Below are positions 28,542 through 38,041 of a stretch of DNA of 64,000 nucleotides, one piece after another; within the stretch, counting starts at the first letter, position 1, and every line of letters begins with the position of its first letter. The stretch spans positions 16,775-80,774 of the forward strand of contig JAJYZF010000006.1 in NCBI GenBank assembly GCA_021800165.1, written 5' to 3'. Below the pieces are notes generated by a model that searched no databases, was not told where the DNA came from, and was given only the letters and a program-made list of their open reading frames with translations. This stretch comes from Planctomycetota bacterium (GTDB lineage Bacteria > Planctomycetota > Phycisphaerae > WQYP01). The position numbers and the translations under genes were made by a program.

Positions 28542-28769
28542 ATGGCTGCGTTTTTCAAGAACAACGAAGGGGTGTTAGATCGGGTCATACGCGTGATCGT
28601 CGGCTTGGTAATTTTAAGCTTGATCTTTGTCGGCCCCAAGTCGCTATGGGGGCTACTGGGCCTGATACCGCTGCTGACGGGCATTTTGGGCACCTGTCCC
28701 GCGTATACCTTGCTGGGTATGAGTACCTGCGGCCACTGCGCTACCAAACCACCTCCGGCACCGCATTGA
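28542..28769 (+). CDS. DUF2892 family small membrane protein
   Basis: A 75-residue protein matching the YgaP-type transmembrane domain (DUF2892). It has NEGVLDRVIRVIVGLVILSL as the first helix, LWGLLGLIPLLTGILGTCPAY as the second, and a short Cys-containing tail (STCGHC). An AAGGAG site lies eight bases before the ATG. Such small proteins are common membrane components of unknown role, sometimes fused to rhodanese domains; no rhodanese is here. It is divergent from the NuoL-like gene and convergent with fabF. Confidence 0.85.
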   Translation: MAAFFKNNEGVLDRVIRVIVGLVILSLIFVGPKSLWGLLGLIPLLTGILGTCPAYTLLGMSTCGHCATKPPPAPH

Positions 28770-28797
28770 ATGACCGGTGACACGGTGAGAGGCGGTT

Positions 28798-30042
28798 TCA
28801 AATTTTGGCAATCAAAATGCTGGTGTTATGGCCGCCAAAGCCGAAGCTGTTGCTCATGGCATGTTTTATTTGGGCTTCCCGGGCCTGATTCGGAATATAG
28901 TCCAGATCACAAAGTTCGTCAGGTTCGTCGTAGTTAATGGTGGGGGGCAGCACATGCCGGTCCATGGCCAGACAGGTGATGGCCAGTTCAATAGCCCCGG
29001 ATGCTCCGAGGCTGTGGCCTAACGCACCCTTGGTTGAACTGATCGGAATTTTTGCGGCATGGCTGCCAAAAACAGTTTTAACCGCACGCGTTTCCGCTAG
29101 ATCCCCAAGAATTGTAGAGGTGCCGTGGGCGTTGATGTAGCCCACCTGATCCGGTTGAGCGTTGCCTTCGCTCAGGGCTTTTATCATGGCCTTGGCGGCA
29201 CCGGCACCGGTTTCGTCGGGGGCCGTGATGTGACATCCGTCGCCGGTGGCCCCACACCCGACCAGTTCGGCATAAATTCTAGCTCCGCGGGTTCTGGCAT
29301 GTTCATATTCTTCCAGTACCACAACGCCCGCCCCTTCCGACATCACAAAGCCATTGCGATTCTTTTCAAAGGGGCGGCTGGCCTGCTGTGGGCGGTCATT
29401 CCATGTGGAAAGCGCCCGCAGAGCGCAAAAGGCCGCCAAGCCCAGCTTGGTCATCGCGGCCTCGGCTCCGCCGGAAAGCATCACGTCCGCCTCACCGTAC
29501 TGAATAGTGCGAAACGCATCTGTAATCGCATTGCCGGAGGTGGCGCACGCCGTAGCCGTGGCCGACACCGGACCTCGTAGTCCCCATTGAATGGATAGGT
29601 TTCCGGCTGCCGCATTGACCATCAGCCGGGGAACAGTAAAAGGTGATACACGGTCGACGCCACGAGCCAGCATCTTATCGTATTGAATTTCCATCTCTTC
29701 AATGCCGCCGATGCCTGAGCCTACAATCACCCCGCAGCGATCCGTATTTTCCCGCGAAAAGTCCAGGCCCGAATCCCGGACGGCGTGAATACCCGCCACC
29801 ATGCCATAGACACTGAAGCGGTCCAGCCGTTTTATTTCCTTGGCGGAAAGAGATTTTTCCGGGTTAAAATTGGCCGCCGTTATTTCCCCACCGATCTGGG
29901 AAGAGTACCCGCTGACATCAAATCGGGTCAAGCGTTGGATACCACATTGGCCCGCGTTCAGACGGTTCCAGAATAGATCCAAATCGTCACCCAAGGGTGT
30001 TACCACGCCCAGACCGGTTATGACAACTCTTCGTTTTGACAT
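28798..30042 (-). CDS. fabF: 3-oxoacyl-[acyl-carrier-protein] synthase II
   Basis: FabF condenses malonyl-ACP with growing acyl-ACP in fatty-acid elongation. The 414-residue length is standard. The catalytic triad is visible: Cys in [14 protein letters not shown], the first His in [15 protein letters not shown] and the second in [17 protein letters not shown]. The N-terminus [15 protein letters not shown] and the C-terminal [13 protein letters not shown] are typical of the family. It is the last gene of the rpmF-plsX-fabH-fabD-fabG-acpP-fabF operon. Confidence 0.97.
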   Translation of the reverse strand: MSKRRVVITGLGVVTPLGDDLDLFWNRLNAGQCGIQRLTRFDVSGYSSQIGGEITAANFNPEKSLSAKEIKRLDRFSVYGMVAGIHAVRDSGLDFSRENTDRCGVIVGSGIGGIEEMEIQYDKMLARGVDRVSPFTVPRLMVNAAAGNLSIQWGLRGPVSATATACATSGNAITDAFRTIQYGEADVMLSGGAEAAMTKLGLAAFCALRALSTWNDRPQQASRPFEKNRNGFVMSEGAGVVVLEEYEHARTRGARIYAELVGCGATGDGCHITAPDETGAGAAKAMIKALSEGNAQPDQVGYINAHGTSTILGDLAETRAVKTVFGSHAAKIPISSTKGALGHSLGASGAIELAITCLAMDRHVLPPTINYDEPDELCDLDYIPNQAREAQIKHAMSNSFGFGGHNTSILIAKI

Positions 30043-30125
30043 GTAAAGGGGCTACTCCAACGCTGCGGCCTGCTTCCGGTCGTACAGGTTCCCGGAAGGC
30101 TCACAAAAACTCTGGCCGGCCGGCA

Positions 30126-30392
30126 TCACTGCTGCGGCTTTTGCAGCTTGGCGGCAATCGTCTTGATATAGTCGATGGCCTGGCCAACAGTCTGAATTTT
30201 CTCGGCTTCTTCATCCGGAATGGACATTTCGAATTCGTCCTCGAATTCCATGACCAGTTCAACGGTGTCGAGGCTGTCGGCATTGAGATCGTTGACGAAG
30301 CTGGTATCGCGGGTTATTTCCGCTTTATCCACCCCCATTTGTTCGGCCACAATATCAATTACCTTCTGTTCGATTTCATCAACTTCAGCCAT
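30126..30392 (-). CDS. acpP: Acyl carrier protein
   Basis: An 88-residue acidic carrier protein. The phosphopantetheine attachment serine is in [12 protein letters not shown], with the flanking helices [18 protein letters not shown] and [17 protein letters not shown]. The start is the ATG at 30392, with GGAGG about eleven bases upstream; an upstream extension in frame adds nothing family-like. It carries a short Lys/Gln C-terminal extension. Its place between fabG and fabF is the classic order. Confidence 0.97.
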   Translation of the reverse strand: MAEVDEIEQKVIDIVAEQMGVDKAEITRDTSFVNDLNADSLDTVELVMEFEDEFEMSIPDEEAEKIQTVGQAIDYIKTIAAKLQKPQQ

Positions 30393-30664
30393 AAATTTAA
30401 GGCCTCCAAAAAAAGCCAACCAACACTATACTCAACCAAACTTTAACTGAAGTCAGCCCCACATGGTGCGGACCTTCACTGGACACGATAGATTACCGTA
30501 GTTGGGCATAATTGGCAACGCCATCCCCAAGGAACATTGAGCTTCATACCTGTTTGAACGACTCTCACGATACCGCACCAAGCCTACCATGTTTGGTGCA
30601 ACTCGGCAATGGTCGATCGGCATGGGCACCCCCTGTTCGCCACCACCTTTGTTACCGCAGCGCG

Positions 30665-31402
30665 TCACATGCTCATGCCGCCGTCCACCACGAACACCTG
30701 GCCAGTAATATATCCCGCATGTGGACCGGCCAAAAAAGCTACCATCGCCGCAATGTCGCCCGGTTCCCCGAAGCGACGCAGCGGAATCAGCTCAAGTACC
30801 TTTTCCTTAATCTGCGGCGGGAGCACCTCAGTCATATCCGTGGTGGTAAAGCCGGGGGCCACGCAATTGGCGGTAATCTGCTTACCGGCCAGTTCGCGGG
30901 CGATGGATTTGGTCATACCGATAAGCCCCGCCTTGGAAGCCGAATAATTGACCTGTCCGGCGTTGCCGATGATGCCGGAAACCGAGGTGATATTAATGAT
31001 CCGGCCAAACCGCGCGCGAATCATGGCCCGGGCCGCGGCCCGGGCCGCCACAAACGCCGATTTCAGATTGGTGCGGATGACTTCGTCAAAATCAGCATCG
31101 TCCATGCGCATAAACAGTCCATCGCGTGTTATGCCCGCATTATTAACCAGAACATCCAACCGACCATGTTTTTCAATCACCGCCTCAATCGATCCGGCCA
31201 GAGCGGCCGAATCGGCAATATCCACCACTGCGGCCTCTACACTCTGCCCCAACGCCGCTGCCACGGCTGCCACAGCCGCTAGCTTTTCCGCGCTGCGCGC
31301 TACCGCCACCACATGATGATCTACCGCCAGAGCCTGCACAATGGCCGCACCGATCCCGCGGGATCCTCCAGTGACGTAGGCTACTGGTTTCGCGTTTGCC
31401 AT
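30665..31402 (-). CDS. fabG: 3-oxoacyl-[acyl-carrier-protein] reductase
   Basis: A 245-residue short-chain dehydrogenase/reductase. The NADP-binding motif reads VTGGSRGIG, the NNAG motif is LVNNAGITRDGL, and the catalytic Ser-Tyr-Lys set lies in INITSVSGIIGNAGQVNYSASKAG. The C-terminal ITGQVFVVDGGMSM is typical of FabG. The enzyme reduces 3-oxoacyl-ACP in the elongation cycle. About 270 bases separate it from acpP, so a second promoter or an unannotated leader before acpP is possible. Confidence 0.96.
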   Translation of the reverse strand: MANAKPVAYVTGGSRGIGAAIVQALAVDHHVVAVARSAEKLAAVAAVAAALGQSVEAAVVDIADSAALAGSIEAVIEKHGRLDVLVNNAGITRDGLFMRMDDADFDEVIRTNLKSAFVAARAAARAMIRARFGRIINITSVSGIIGNAGQVNYSASKAGLIGMTKSIARELAGKQITANCVAPGFTTTDMTEVLPPQIKEKVLELIPLRRFGEPGDIAAMVAFLAGPHAGYITGQVFVVDGGMSM

Positions 31403-31453
31403 AAAGTTCTGCCTTTTTCCTTTATCACCACGGTCGACGCAGCCACCACTGAT

Positions 31454-32371
31454 TTAGAGTGATAATCCTTCCACCGTGGAAATATTCTTCACCCGCGTCT
31501 GCCGATCGATTTTTTTCATCAGCCCGGTAAGAACGCGGCCCGGACCCAGCTCGGCAAAGTCCTTCACACCGTCAGCCAACAACCGACTCATGCTTTGCGC
31601 CCATCGGACCGGTGAGACAATCTGTTCCACCAGAAGCCGACGGATGGAAGCCGCGTCCGTGTGGGGGGAGGCCGTGACGTTGCTGATGACGGGGATTTTT
31701 GGAGCGACAATGGTGGTGCGCTCCAGAATGGCTTTCATTTGGTTCGCTGCTTCCGCCATAAAGGGCGAATGAAAAGCTCCGGCCACACTCAATTGAACCG
31801 CCCGAAAACCTTTTTCCTGAGCCACCTGGGCCGCCTTCCGGCAGGCTTCGATGGAACCTGACAGGACGACTTGCCCCGGGGCATTGAAATTGGCACAGAC
31901 AATCACGCCCACATCACTGCTCGCGTGGGTGATGGCCTCAGCATCCGCATCATCGGCTCCCACCAGCGCTAACATGGTGCTGGGACGGGCCAGAGCGGCC
32001 GCCTGCATCAACTGCCCCCGCGCCTGCACCAGTTTCAAGCCATCGGCAAAACTAAAGGCCCCCGCGATATGCAAGGCGGTGTATTCGCCCAGAGAAAGCC
32101 CGGCCAGCACATCTATGGCAGTGGGCGTTTTTCCCATATTTTCCAGCGTACGATAAATGGCCACGCTGGTAACAAAAATACCCACTTGCGCCTGATCCGT
32201 GGCCTGCAGTTTATCTTCCGGGCCGTCAAAACACAGGCTGCTTAGCGCATAGCCAAGCGCGGCATCCGCCTGATCAAAAACCTCCCTGGCGGCGGCATGA
32301 GCCTGGTAAAAGTCCTTGCCCATACCCACATGCTGGGCACCCTGTCCGGGACATAATATGGCCGTTTTCAT
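31454..32371 (-). CDS. fabD: Malonyl-CoA:ACP transacylase
   Basis: FabD loads malonyl groups onto ACP. The 305-residue protein has the N-terminal CPGQGAQHVGMG, the nucleophile motif GLSLGEYTAL (Leu in place of the usual His of GHSLGE, a common variant), Arg in QARGQLMQ and the catalytic His in AGAFHSPFM. I choose the ATG at 32371 (MKTAILCPGQGAQ); the longer frame to 32458 overlaps fabH and is not family-like. Confidence 0.95.
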   Translation of the reverse strand: MKTAILCPGQGAQHVGMGKDFYQAHAAAREVFDQADAALGYALSSLCFDGPEDKLQATDQAQVGIFVTSVAIYRTLENMGKTPTAIDVLAGLSLGEYTALHIAGAFSFADGLKLVQARGQLMQAAALARPSTMLALVGADDADAEAITHASSDVGVIVCANFNAPGQVVLSGSIEACRKAAQVAQEKGFRAVQLSVAGAFHSPFMAEAANQMKAILERTTIVAPKIPVISNVTASPHTDAASIRRLLVEQIVSPVRWAQSMSRLLADGVKDFAELGPGRVLTGLMKKIDRQTRVKNISTVEGLSL

Positions 32372-32394
32372 AATGATCCCGCAACTCGCATGGT

Positions 32395-33387
32395 TTACAA
32401 ACGGATGGTGGCCGACGCCCAGGTCAAGCCCGCGCCAAATGCCAGTAAAATAATCCAATCCCCAGGCCCACAGCGTCCCGTTTGCATTGCTTCATCCAGC
32501 GCAATGGGTATGGATGCGGCGGAGGTATTGCCGTAGCGATCGATATTCACCATCACCCGATCCCGTGGGAAACCCATTTTCTCCGTGGCGCTGTCAATAA
32601 TGCGTACATTGGATTGATGCGGAATAACCAGCCGCACCTGTTGTGCGGTCAACTGGCAATCCAGCATGGCCTTTTCGAGACTCAAGGTCATTTGATGCAC
32701 GGCGAACTTGTAAACTTCCCGCCCGTTCATCTTCAAATAATGCTGCCGAGAGGCAATCGTTTCCAGACTCGCGGGTGTGCGCGATCCGCCGGCCGGTACG
32801 TGAATGAATTCTCCTCCACTGCCGTCGGCACCAAGCGAAAAGGCCTGCAACCCCAATCTCGGATCATCATGGGCGCTAAGCACCGCCGCCCCAGCTCCGT
32901 CGCCAAATAAGATGCAGGTGCCGCGATCAGTATAGTCCACCACCCGTGAGAGCGTTTCCGCACCGACCACCAGCACATGCTTGCAGGCTCCGGAACCTAT
33001 AAATTGGCTGCCCGTAGCCAGGGCGTAGACAAAGCCGGAACACGCCGCTCCCAGATCAAATGCTCCGATATGCCGTTGAATACCGAGTTGATGCTGCAAA
33101 ATGCAGGCGGTGGAAGGGGTAAGCATATCCGGCGTAAGCGTGGCAACGATGATCAAGTCCAGGTCTTCCGGGGTCAGGTGTGCCGCGTCAAGAGCAGCCC
33201 GCGCCGCCTTCAAGGCCATGGAGGATGTGCTTTCGCTGGTTTCCGCCAGGCGTCGCTCCCGAATGCCGGTACGCTGCACAATCCAGTCATCGCTGGTGTC
33301 AACGAGTTTTTCCAGATCGGCATTGGTTAAACACCGCTGGGGCAGATAGCTGCCGGTACCTTTAATGACAGCGCCAAACCGACGCAT
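32395..33387 (-). CDS. fabH: 3-oxoacyl-[acyl-carrier-protein] synthase III
   Basis: FabH starts fatty-acid synthesis by joining acetyl-CoA and malonyl-ACP. The 330-residue protein has the catalytic Cys in DLGAACSGFVYAL, His in VIPHQSNVRIIDS and Asn in NIDRYGNTSAASIPIAL. The N-terminus includes TSDDWIVQRTGIRERR, as usual. AGGAG lies about twelve bases before the ATG. It sits between plsX and fabD in the operon. Confidence 0.97.
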   Translation of the reverse strand: MRRFGAVIKGTGSYLPQRCLTNADLEKLVDTSDDWIVQRTGIRERRLAETSESTSSMALKAARAALDAAHLTPEDLDLIIVATLTPDMLTPSTACILQHQLGIQRHIGAFDLGAACSGFVYALATGSQFIGSGACKHVLVVGAETLSRVVDYTDRGTCILFGDGAGAAVLSAHDDPRLGLQAFSLGADGSGGEFIHVPAGGSRTPASLETIASRQHYLKMNGREVYKFAVHQMTLSLEKAMLDCQLTAQQVRLVIPHQSNVRIIDSATEKMGFPRDRVMVNIDRYGNTSAASIPIALDEAMQTGRCGPGDWIILLAFGAGLTWASATIRL

Positions 33388-33469
33388 TTCAATCTACACT
33401 CCTGATCGCCGCTTGAAGTCAAATACCACCCCACCGGGCGCGGACAAGAGATTACCATGGCCTTAAGAA

Positions 33470-34477
33470 TTATGCCACTATTGAGGAGCCTAACCGTGCG
33501 CTGATCGAGGCGTTGACATTTTTGCGTCCGATTTCGTAGGCCGCCTTAACCGCATTTTGAATGGCCTTGGCTCCGCCGGACCCATGCACTTTCAAAAATA
33601 TGCTTGAAACACCCAGCAACAAGGCTCCACCGTGCTCCTCATGGTCATAGCAGGCCAGGAGACGATCCATGGCTGGGCGAATTTTTGTCGTGACGTCCGG
33701 AGGAATATCCCGTAACTGCGCATGCACATTGTAAATAAAAGCCGAGTTCATCCCTTCCATCACCTTCAGCGCCACATTGCCGGTAAAGCCATCAGTCACC
33801 ACCACATCGCATCCACCGCTAAAAATATCACGACCTTCCACAAAACCCACGAAGCAAATGGAGGTATCCGCGGCAATAAATTGCCGGGCTTCCTTCACCA
33901 GAGGTGTGCCCTTTTCATCTTCCGTGCCCACGTTTAACAGGCCCACACGCGGTTGGTTCTTGCCGTGAATCGCCTGGTAATAAAGTGATGCCAGCACCGC
34001 GTACTGATGCAGATGAGCCGGTTTGGGCGACACATTGGCCCCGGCATCGCAGAGCATCACCACGCCGTGCGGCGTGGGAACATTGACGGCAATGCCGGGC
34101 CGATCCACACCCGGCAGGGTTTTAAGCATCAAGACGCCCGCCGCTACCAAGGCCCCTGTATTGCCGGCGGAAATAATGGCATCCACCTTTCCCGCGGCCG
34201 CCAGTTTCACCATCTTTACAATGGAGCTATCCCGTTTTTGCCGAACTGCCTCCACTGGAGCCTCGTCCATGCCGATAATCTGACTGGCCGGTTCAATATG
34301 AACACGCGCTTTGCCCGCCGCGGTTGTCCCCAGGCGTGCGCGAATAATCTCTTCATTGCCTACCAGAAAAAGCTCATCGTCTGCTTTTAGAAGAGCAAGC
34401 GATTCTAAGGCTCCGTCCAGAACCTCCTGCGGAGCTTTATCCCCGCCCATGGCATCCACCGCAATGCGCATTGCCAT
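33470..34477 (-). CDS. plsX: Phosphate acyltransferase PlsX
   Basis: PlsX turns acyl-ACP into acyl-phosphate for phospholipid synthesis. The 335-residue protein starts MAMRIAVDAMGGDKAP and contains IISAGNTGALVAAGVLMLKTLPGVDRPGIA, the standard substrate-binding stretch, plus VTDGFTGNVALKVMEG. I place the start at 34477 because GGGG lies just upstream; 34471 is also possible. It follows rpmF, as in many bacteria. Confidence 0.95.
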   Translation of the reverse strand: MAMRIAVDAMGGDKAPQEVLDGALESLALLKADDELFLVGNEEIIRARLGTTAAGKARVHIEPASQIIGMDEAPVEAVRQKRDSSIVKMVKLAAAGKVDAIISAGNTGALVAAGVLMLKTLPGVDRPGIAVNVPTPHGVVMLCDAGANVSPKPAHLHQYAVLASLYYQAIHGKNQPRVGLLNVGTEDEKGTPLVKEARQFIAADTSICFVGFVEGRDIFSGGCDVVVTDGFTGNVALKVMEGMNSAFIYNVHAQLRDIPPDVTTKIRPAMDRLLACYDHEEHGGALLLGVSSIFLKVHGSGGAKAIQNAVKAAYEIGRKNVNASISARLGSSIVA

Positions 34478-34613
34478 TGATCCCCAGGAAACGGTCATTG
34501 AACTACATAAAGACGGCCAAAGTTCACCAAGGCCGTCTGCTTTCCGCCGCGGCGTGGTTTACCTGCCACACCCACTGCAACCGGAAGTTCGCGCCATAGC
34601 GCGTTGCAAGGCC

Positions 34614-34802
34614 CTATGAAGCCGTCTTCTCAGGCATTTTCAGCTTGAAACTGCGGTTCAAATAACCGCAATTGCCGCAAACGCGATGCGGCAGGCGGGA
34701 TTGACCGCACCCCGGACAGCGATGGACGCTTATACCGGTCAACGCATGATGGGCACGCCGCATGCCTTTTCTGGATTTGCTGGTTCTGGCAACAGGTAAC
34801 AT
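34614..34802 (-). CDS. rpmF: 50S ribosomal protein L32
   Basis: A 62-residue basic ribosomal protein with the N-terminal PVARTSKSRKGMRRAHHAL and a four-Cys zinc ribbon (CPGCGQSRLPHRVCGNCG). The start is the ATG at 34802 after GAGGAAATAACG. It leads the lipid operon, the usual rpmF-plsX-fab link between translation and membrane synthesis. Confidence 0.95.
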   Translation of the reverse strand: MLPVARTSKSRKGMRRAHHALTGISVHRCPGCGQSRLPHRVCGNCGYLNRSFKLKMPEKTAS

Positions 34803-35109
34803 CGTTATTTCCTCAAGGCCGTTGGAACATCGGTAAACCGTGCCAAACAACCGTTAACATCGCTCACCCGGTTATCAAATTGGTGCTCCCGGAGCGGAAG
34901 AGAGCCAGCGCAACATGAGCGTGAATTATGGGGATAATCACCCATCTGTCAAGGATCAAGACTCTCAACGGCGGCCGGCCCGTTACCCGCTTCGTTGCCG
35001 GAGACTTTCGCCTCCGGTGCGCCGAAATGAGCCAACGCTGCGCACCGGCGCAAGCTTTTACTACCGGTTTGTTGCCAAGTCGAGCCATGGCCAGTCGGTT
35101 TATTGAACT

Positions 35110-35787
35110 CTACCGCAACTGCGAATGTGTGGCCCGGATGGAACTGTTGAGAACTGGATTAAGGTACACACTTCCACGTCCCAGCGGACGCACCGGCAAC
35201 GCATGAACAGCCGATTCCAGCCAAAGGACGCTCAAGCGAAAATTGTTGTCAAGGGCTACCAGATGCAACCCACTCCAGGCGTCGGCCGCGGTGCGTACTT
35301 TTGCCGCATCCGTGTCCCAAGAACAAATAGTTCGATTGTGATGCAGGGTGCCAGAGTGGGGCTGGCCGCATAAGCCGGCCAGCGAATCTTCCAAACTCCA
35401 ATGAATGATGGAACCCGGAAGCAGTCTCGCCGCGTCGTCGTCTCCGCTGGTTTCGATGAGCCGAAAAGACGCTTGTCCGCCCAGCAGCGTGTGGGTGAAA
35501 TTCACATCATTTGGGTTTTCCAGAAGCTCAAAACGCAGAGTACAGCGCGTCGCCGTCTTACCGTCGCGAGCAAAGGGCAATCTTTCGGAAAGTCGCACGG
35601 CAATGCTGCCGGCGGAACTGCGCACCCGTGCCAGGCGAAAGCCCGCCTGCAAATTTGGGCTGTTGGTCACCGGGTTAAAGACGAAATTCTCTTCGCCATC
35701 GGCTCTGGCCCAACCTTGTGCCGCCAAGCCGGCGGAAAATGCCAGCAACCCCAATAAGGAAGATGGAATGGTTTTCATCATGGTCAT
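35110..35787 (-). CDS. Hypothetical secreted protein
   Basis: I recognise no family in this 225-residue protein. It has a clear signal peptide (MTMMKTIPSSLLGLLAFSAGLAAQGWARA) with likely cleavage after ARA. The mature part is mixed polar and strand-rich, with two Cys (CTLRFELLENPN and LAGLCGQ). The start at 35787 is supported by GAAGGAGAG eight bases upstream. It lies upstream of rpmF on the same strand, about 300 bases away, and has no functional neighbour. Confidence 0.6.
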   Translation of the reverse strand: MTMMKTIPSSLLGLLAFSAGLAAQGWARADGEENFVFNPVTNSPNLQAGFRLARVRSSAGSIAVRLSERLPFARDGKTATRCTLRFELLENPNDVNFTHTLLGGQASFRLIETSGDDDAARLLPGSIIHWSLEDSLAGLCGQPHSGTLHHNRTICSWDTDAAKVRTAADAWSGLHLVALDNNFRLSVLWLESAVHALPVRPLGRGSVYLNPVLNSSIRATHSQLR

Positions 35788-36295
35788 GGCTCTCTCCTTC
35801 CGCAATGAGGCAGCCATAAAAGCCGCCTTCCAAATTCAAACTCAAGGCCACCATATGCCTGCCACACATCCATATCCGCAACATTGGCGGTGCCTGGGGC
35901 CGTTGAGTCTTGTCATTTAAATTCTAGGCGCGGTACTGGAAGAAGTCTATGATCTGAAGAGTAATTTTTGTGGAAAAAATTCAAGAAAACAGGTGGGTAG
36001 TGGGTCACGGCGGCGCACCTTTTTTGATACCGGCCGATAAAACGCTGGGACGTTGGGTATTCTAGAGCATTGGTGTTGGCAAAGGACCTGAATTGTCACA
36101 AGGGCCACGGGCGAGGTGATGCGTTTGCCAGCCCCGCTGTCCTGATAATGTTCGGACCAAGACCGCGCGAGTAATCGGTCAGAATCAGCTTGGGCCAGAA
36201 TTTGCGGTGTATTAGGGGACCGGAGAAAGGTGCCCTGCATGCGGATGTTCTGACCACTTTCACTATCACGCTCCGGGCCGTACACTATCGCACCG
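35788..36295. other. Gene-free interval upstream of trpA
   Basis: About 500 bases between a divergent secreted-protein gene and trpA. One 122-codon frame on the minus strand spans 35947-36315, but it overlaps the trpA start and has no recognisable residues, so I do not call it. I see no tRNA, no clear attenuator with a Trp-codon leader, and no T-box-like structure. Confidence 0.4.
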
Positions 36296-37117
36296 ATGAA
36301 TAGTGTAATCGACAATTCATTTATCCATTCCCGCCAGCTTGGTCAGGCGCTGCTTTGCCCGTTTCTTACCGCTGGCTATCCAAACCTTGATATTGGTCCG
36401 GATATTCTGTTGGCGGTACAGGCTGCCGGTGGCGGGTGCATTGAACTGGGTATTCCATTTTCCGATCCTATTGCCGACGGGCCGACGATTCAAGACAGTT
36501 ATCGCTTGGCGCTGGAGGGTGGAACCACCGTTGAGCGGGCGCTGGCGATGGTGAAACGGGCGCGGACGATGGGTGTTACCGTGCCCATTTTAGCCATGGC
36601 CAGTTACAGCATTATTTTCAAGCGCGGATGCAGGGAATTTGCCGCGGCGTGTCTGGATTCCGGCATCAACGGTCTGGTACTCCCGGATCTGCCCATGGAA
36701 GAAGCCCCCGCGGCCGTTGCGGTTATACAAAAGTGCGGTTTGGGCACCAGCCTGCTGGTGGCACCGACCACCTCTGCCCCGCGCAAGAAAGCCATCGGAG
36801 ACCTTTGTGATGCGTTTATCTATTATGTATCGGTGAGCGGCATTACCGGAGAAAGAAATGCCCTGCCGACAAACATGGCGGAAAATCTGCAACAACTCAA
36901 GAAGCTCACCAAAAAGCCCATTTGCGTCGGTTTTGGCATTTCCACCCCCGCGCAGGTTCAGAGCCTGCGCCAGGCCGTGGATGGTATTATTGTGGGTAGC
37001 GCAGTGATTCGGCACCTGCGGGAACAGGCGGCGCGCCCCCAGCCGGATTTTCCCAAAGCGGTGGGTGATTTTATTGCGGATCTGGCCTCCGGCCTCAGAG
37101 ATTCGGTGCTGCAATAG
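36296..37117 (+). CDS. trpA: Tryptophan synthase alpha chain
   Basis: TrpA cleaves indole-3-glycerol phosphate to indole, which passes to TrpB. The 273-residue TIM barrel has the catalytic Glu and Asp in IELGIPFSDPIADGPTIQ and the phosphate-binding loop ICVGFGISTPAQV and IVGSAVI. The usual partner trpB is not adjacent, so trpA stands apart from any trp operon in this window. It is followed by clpP on the same strand, about 190 bases later. Confidence 0.95.
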   Translation: MNSVIDNSFIHSRQLGQALLCPFLTAGYPNLDIGPDILLAVQAAGGGCIELGIPFSDPIADGPTIQDSYRLALEGGTTVERALAMVKRARTMGVTVPILAMASYSIIFKRGCREFAAACLDSGINGLVLPDLPMEEAPAAVAVIQKCGLGTSLLVAPTTSAPRKKAIGDLCDAFIYYVSVSGITGERNALPTNMAENLQQLKKLTKKPICVGFGISTPAQVQSLRQAVDGIIVGSAVIRHLREQAARPQPDFPKAVGDFIADLASGLRDSVLQ

Positions 37118-37309
37118 ATTGCCGCTTTGGCCTTGACCTTGGGCCTGCGCCTGGCCGCGTCGGCGGGAGATTGCCACATGAATCGGCGGTTGTGGCAGCC
37201 CCGGGGCGGCCGCCTGTCTTCAGTGGAAGTCTTTGGTCCACTGGCCGATATGCCACCGACGCCTTATGATAATGTGCCAGTTGAAGTGTTGGCATTACAG
37301 GAAACCATT

Positions 37310-38020
37310 ATGGCATTATTCGACTCAAGCGGAACTATGATCTCCCCAATTCCGGGGGCAACTCAGACGGATGGATCGCGGCCTTTTTCGGAATCGATAC
37401 GCCCCCGGCTGGCTGCGGATTATCAGCGCTGGCGGCAGATGACCGTGGATGAAATGCTGCTGGAGAACCGGGTGGTATTTCTGGTGGGCGAAATTAATCA
37501 TATATCCAGCTCCAACGTGATCATGAGATTGCTTTATCTGCAATCCACACGAAAGGATCAGGACATCAACTTGTACATCAATTCGCCGGGTGGATCGGTG
37601 GATGACACACTGGCAATTTATGACACGATGAAATTTTTGTCCTGTGATGTGGCGACGTTTTGCATTGGCCAGGCCATGAGCGGCGGTGCGGTGGTGCTGG
37701 CGGCGGGCACAAAAAGCAAACGCTACGCCCTGCCCCATGCCAAGGTGATGGTCCATCAGCCTTTTGGCGGCCTGTATGGCCAGACCTCCGATATCGCGAT
37801 TCAGGCCGAGGAAATACTTAAAACCAAGGCCACCCTGACCGACTTGCTGGCCAAATTAACGGGTCAGCCGCGCGAGAAAATCGCCGAAGATCAGGAACGC
37901 GACAAATACTTCGATGCCCATGCGGCCAAGGCCTACGGCTTGGTGGATGAGGTGCTGGAGGAAACCGACAAGGCCAAAAAAGACATTATTGCCCGCCAGC
38001 AGGCCCAGCCATCCACCTAA
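37310..38020 (+). CDS. clpP: ATP-dependent Clp protease proteolytic subunit
   Basis: ClpP is the barrel-shaped serine protease that degrades proteins fed by ClpA/ClpX. In this 236-residue version the catalytic triad is Ser124 (GQAMSGGAVV), His149 (KVMVHQPFGG) and Asp198 (QERDKYF). The 25- and 49-residue spacings equal those of E. coli ClpP. I start at the ATG at 37310 with CAGGAAA just upstream; the open frame from 37127 overlaps nothing needed. The Gly after the catalytic serine is where most ClpP have Met (ASMGA), a minor variation. A second clpP copy elsewhere is common in planctomycetes. Confidence 0.93.
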   Translation: MALFDSSGTMISPIPGATQTDGSRPFSESIRPRLAADYQRWRQMTVDEMLLENRVVFLVGEINHISSSNVIMRLLYLQSTRKDQDINLYINSPGGSVDDTLAIYDTMKFLSCDVATFCIGQAMSGGAVVLAAGTKSKRYALPHAKVMVHQPFGGLYGQTSDIAIQAEEILKTKATLTDLLAKLTGQPREKIAEDQERDKYFDAHAAKAYGLVDEVLEETDKAKKDIIARQQAQPST

Positions 38021-38041
38021 GCCTCCGGCGAGGAGAGGTTT

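Noticed and set aside
31985..32110. FabD motif GLSLGE instead of GHSLGE as a possible inactive enzyme
   Set aside because: This variant is common in functional FabD proteins; the Ser, Arg and His of the active site are all present.
34864..35088. 74-codon minus-strand frame upstream of rpmF
   Set aside because: Basic, low-complexity residues without a recognisable start site or family; probably leader DNA.
35947..36315. 122-codon minus-strand frame upstream of trpA
   Set aside because: It runs into the trpA start on the other strand and has no recognisable motif or ribosome-binding site.
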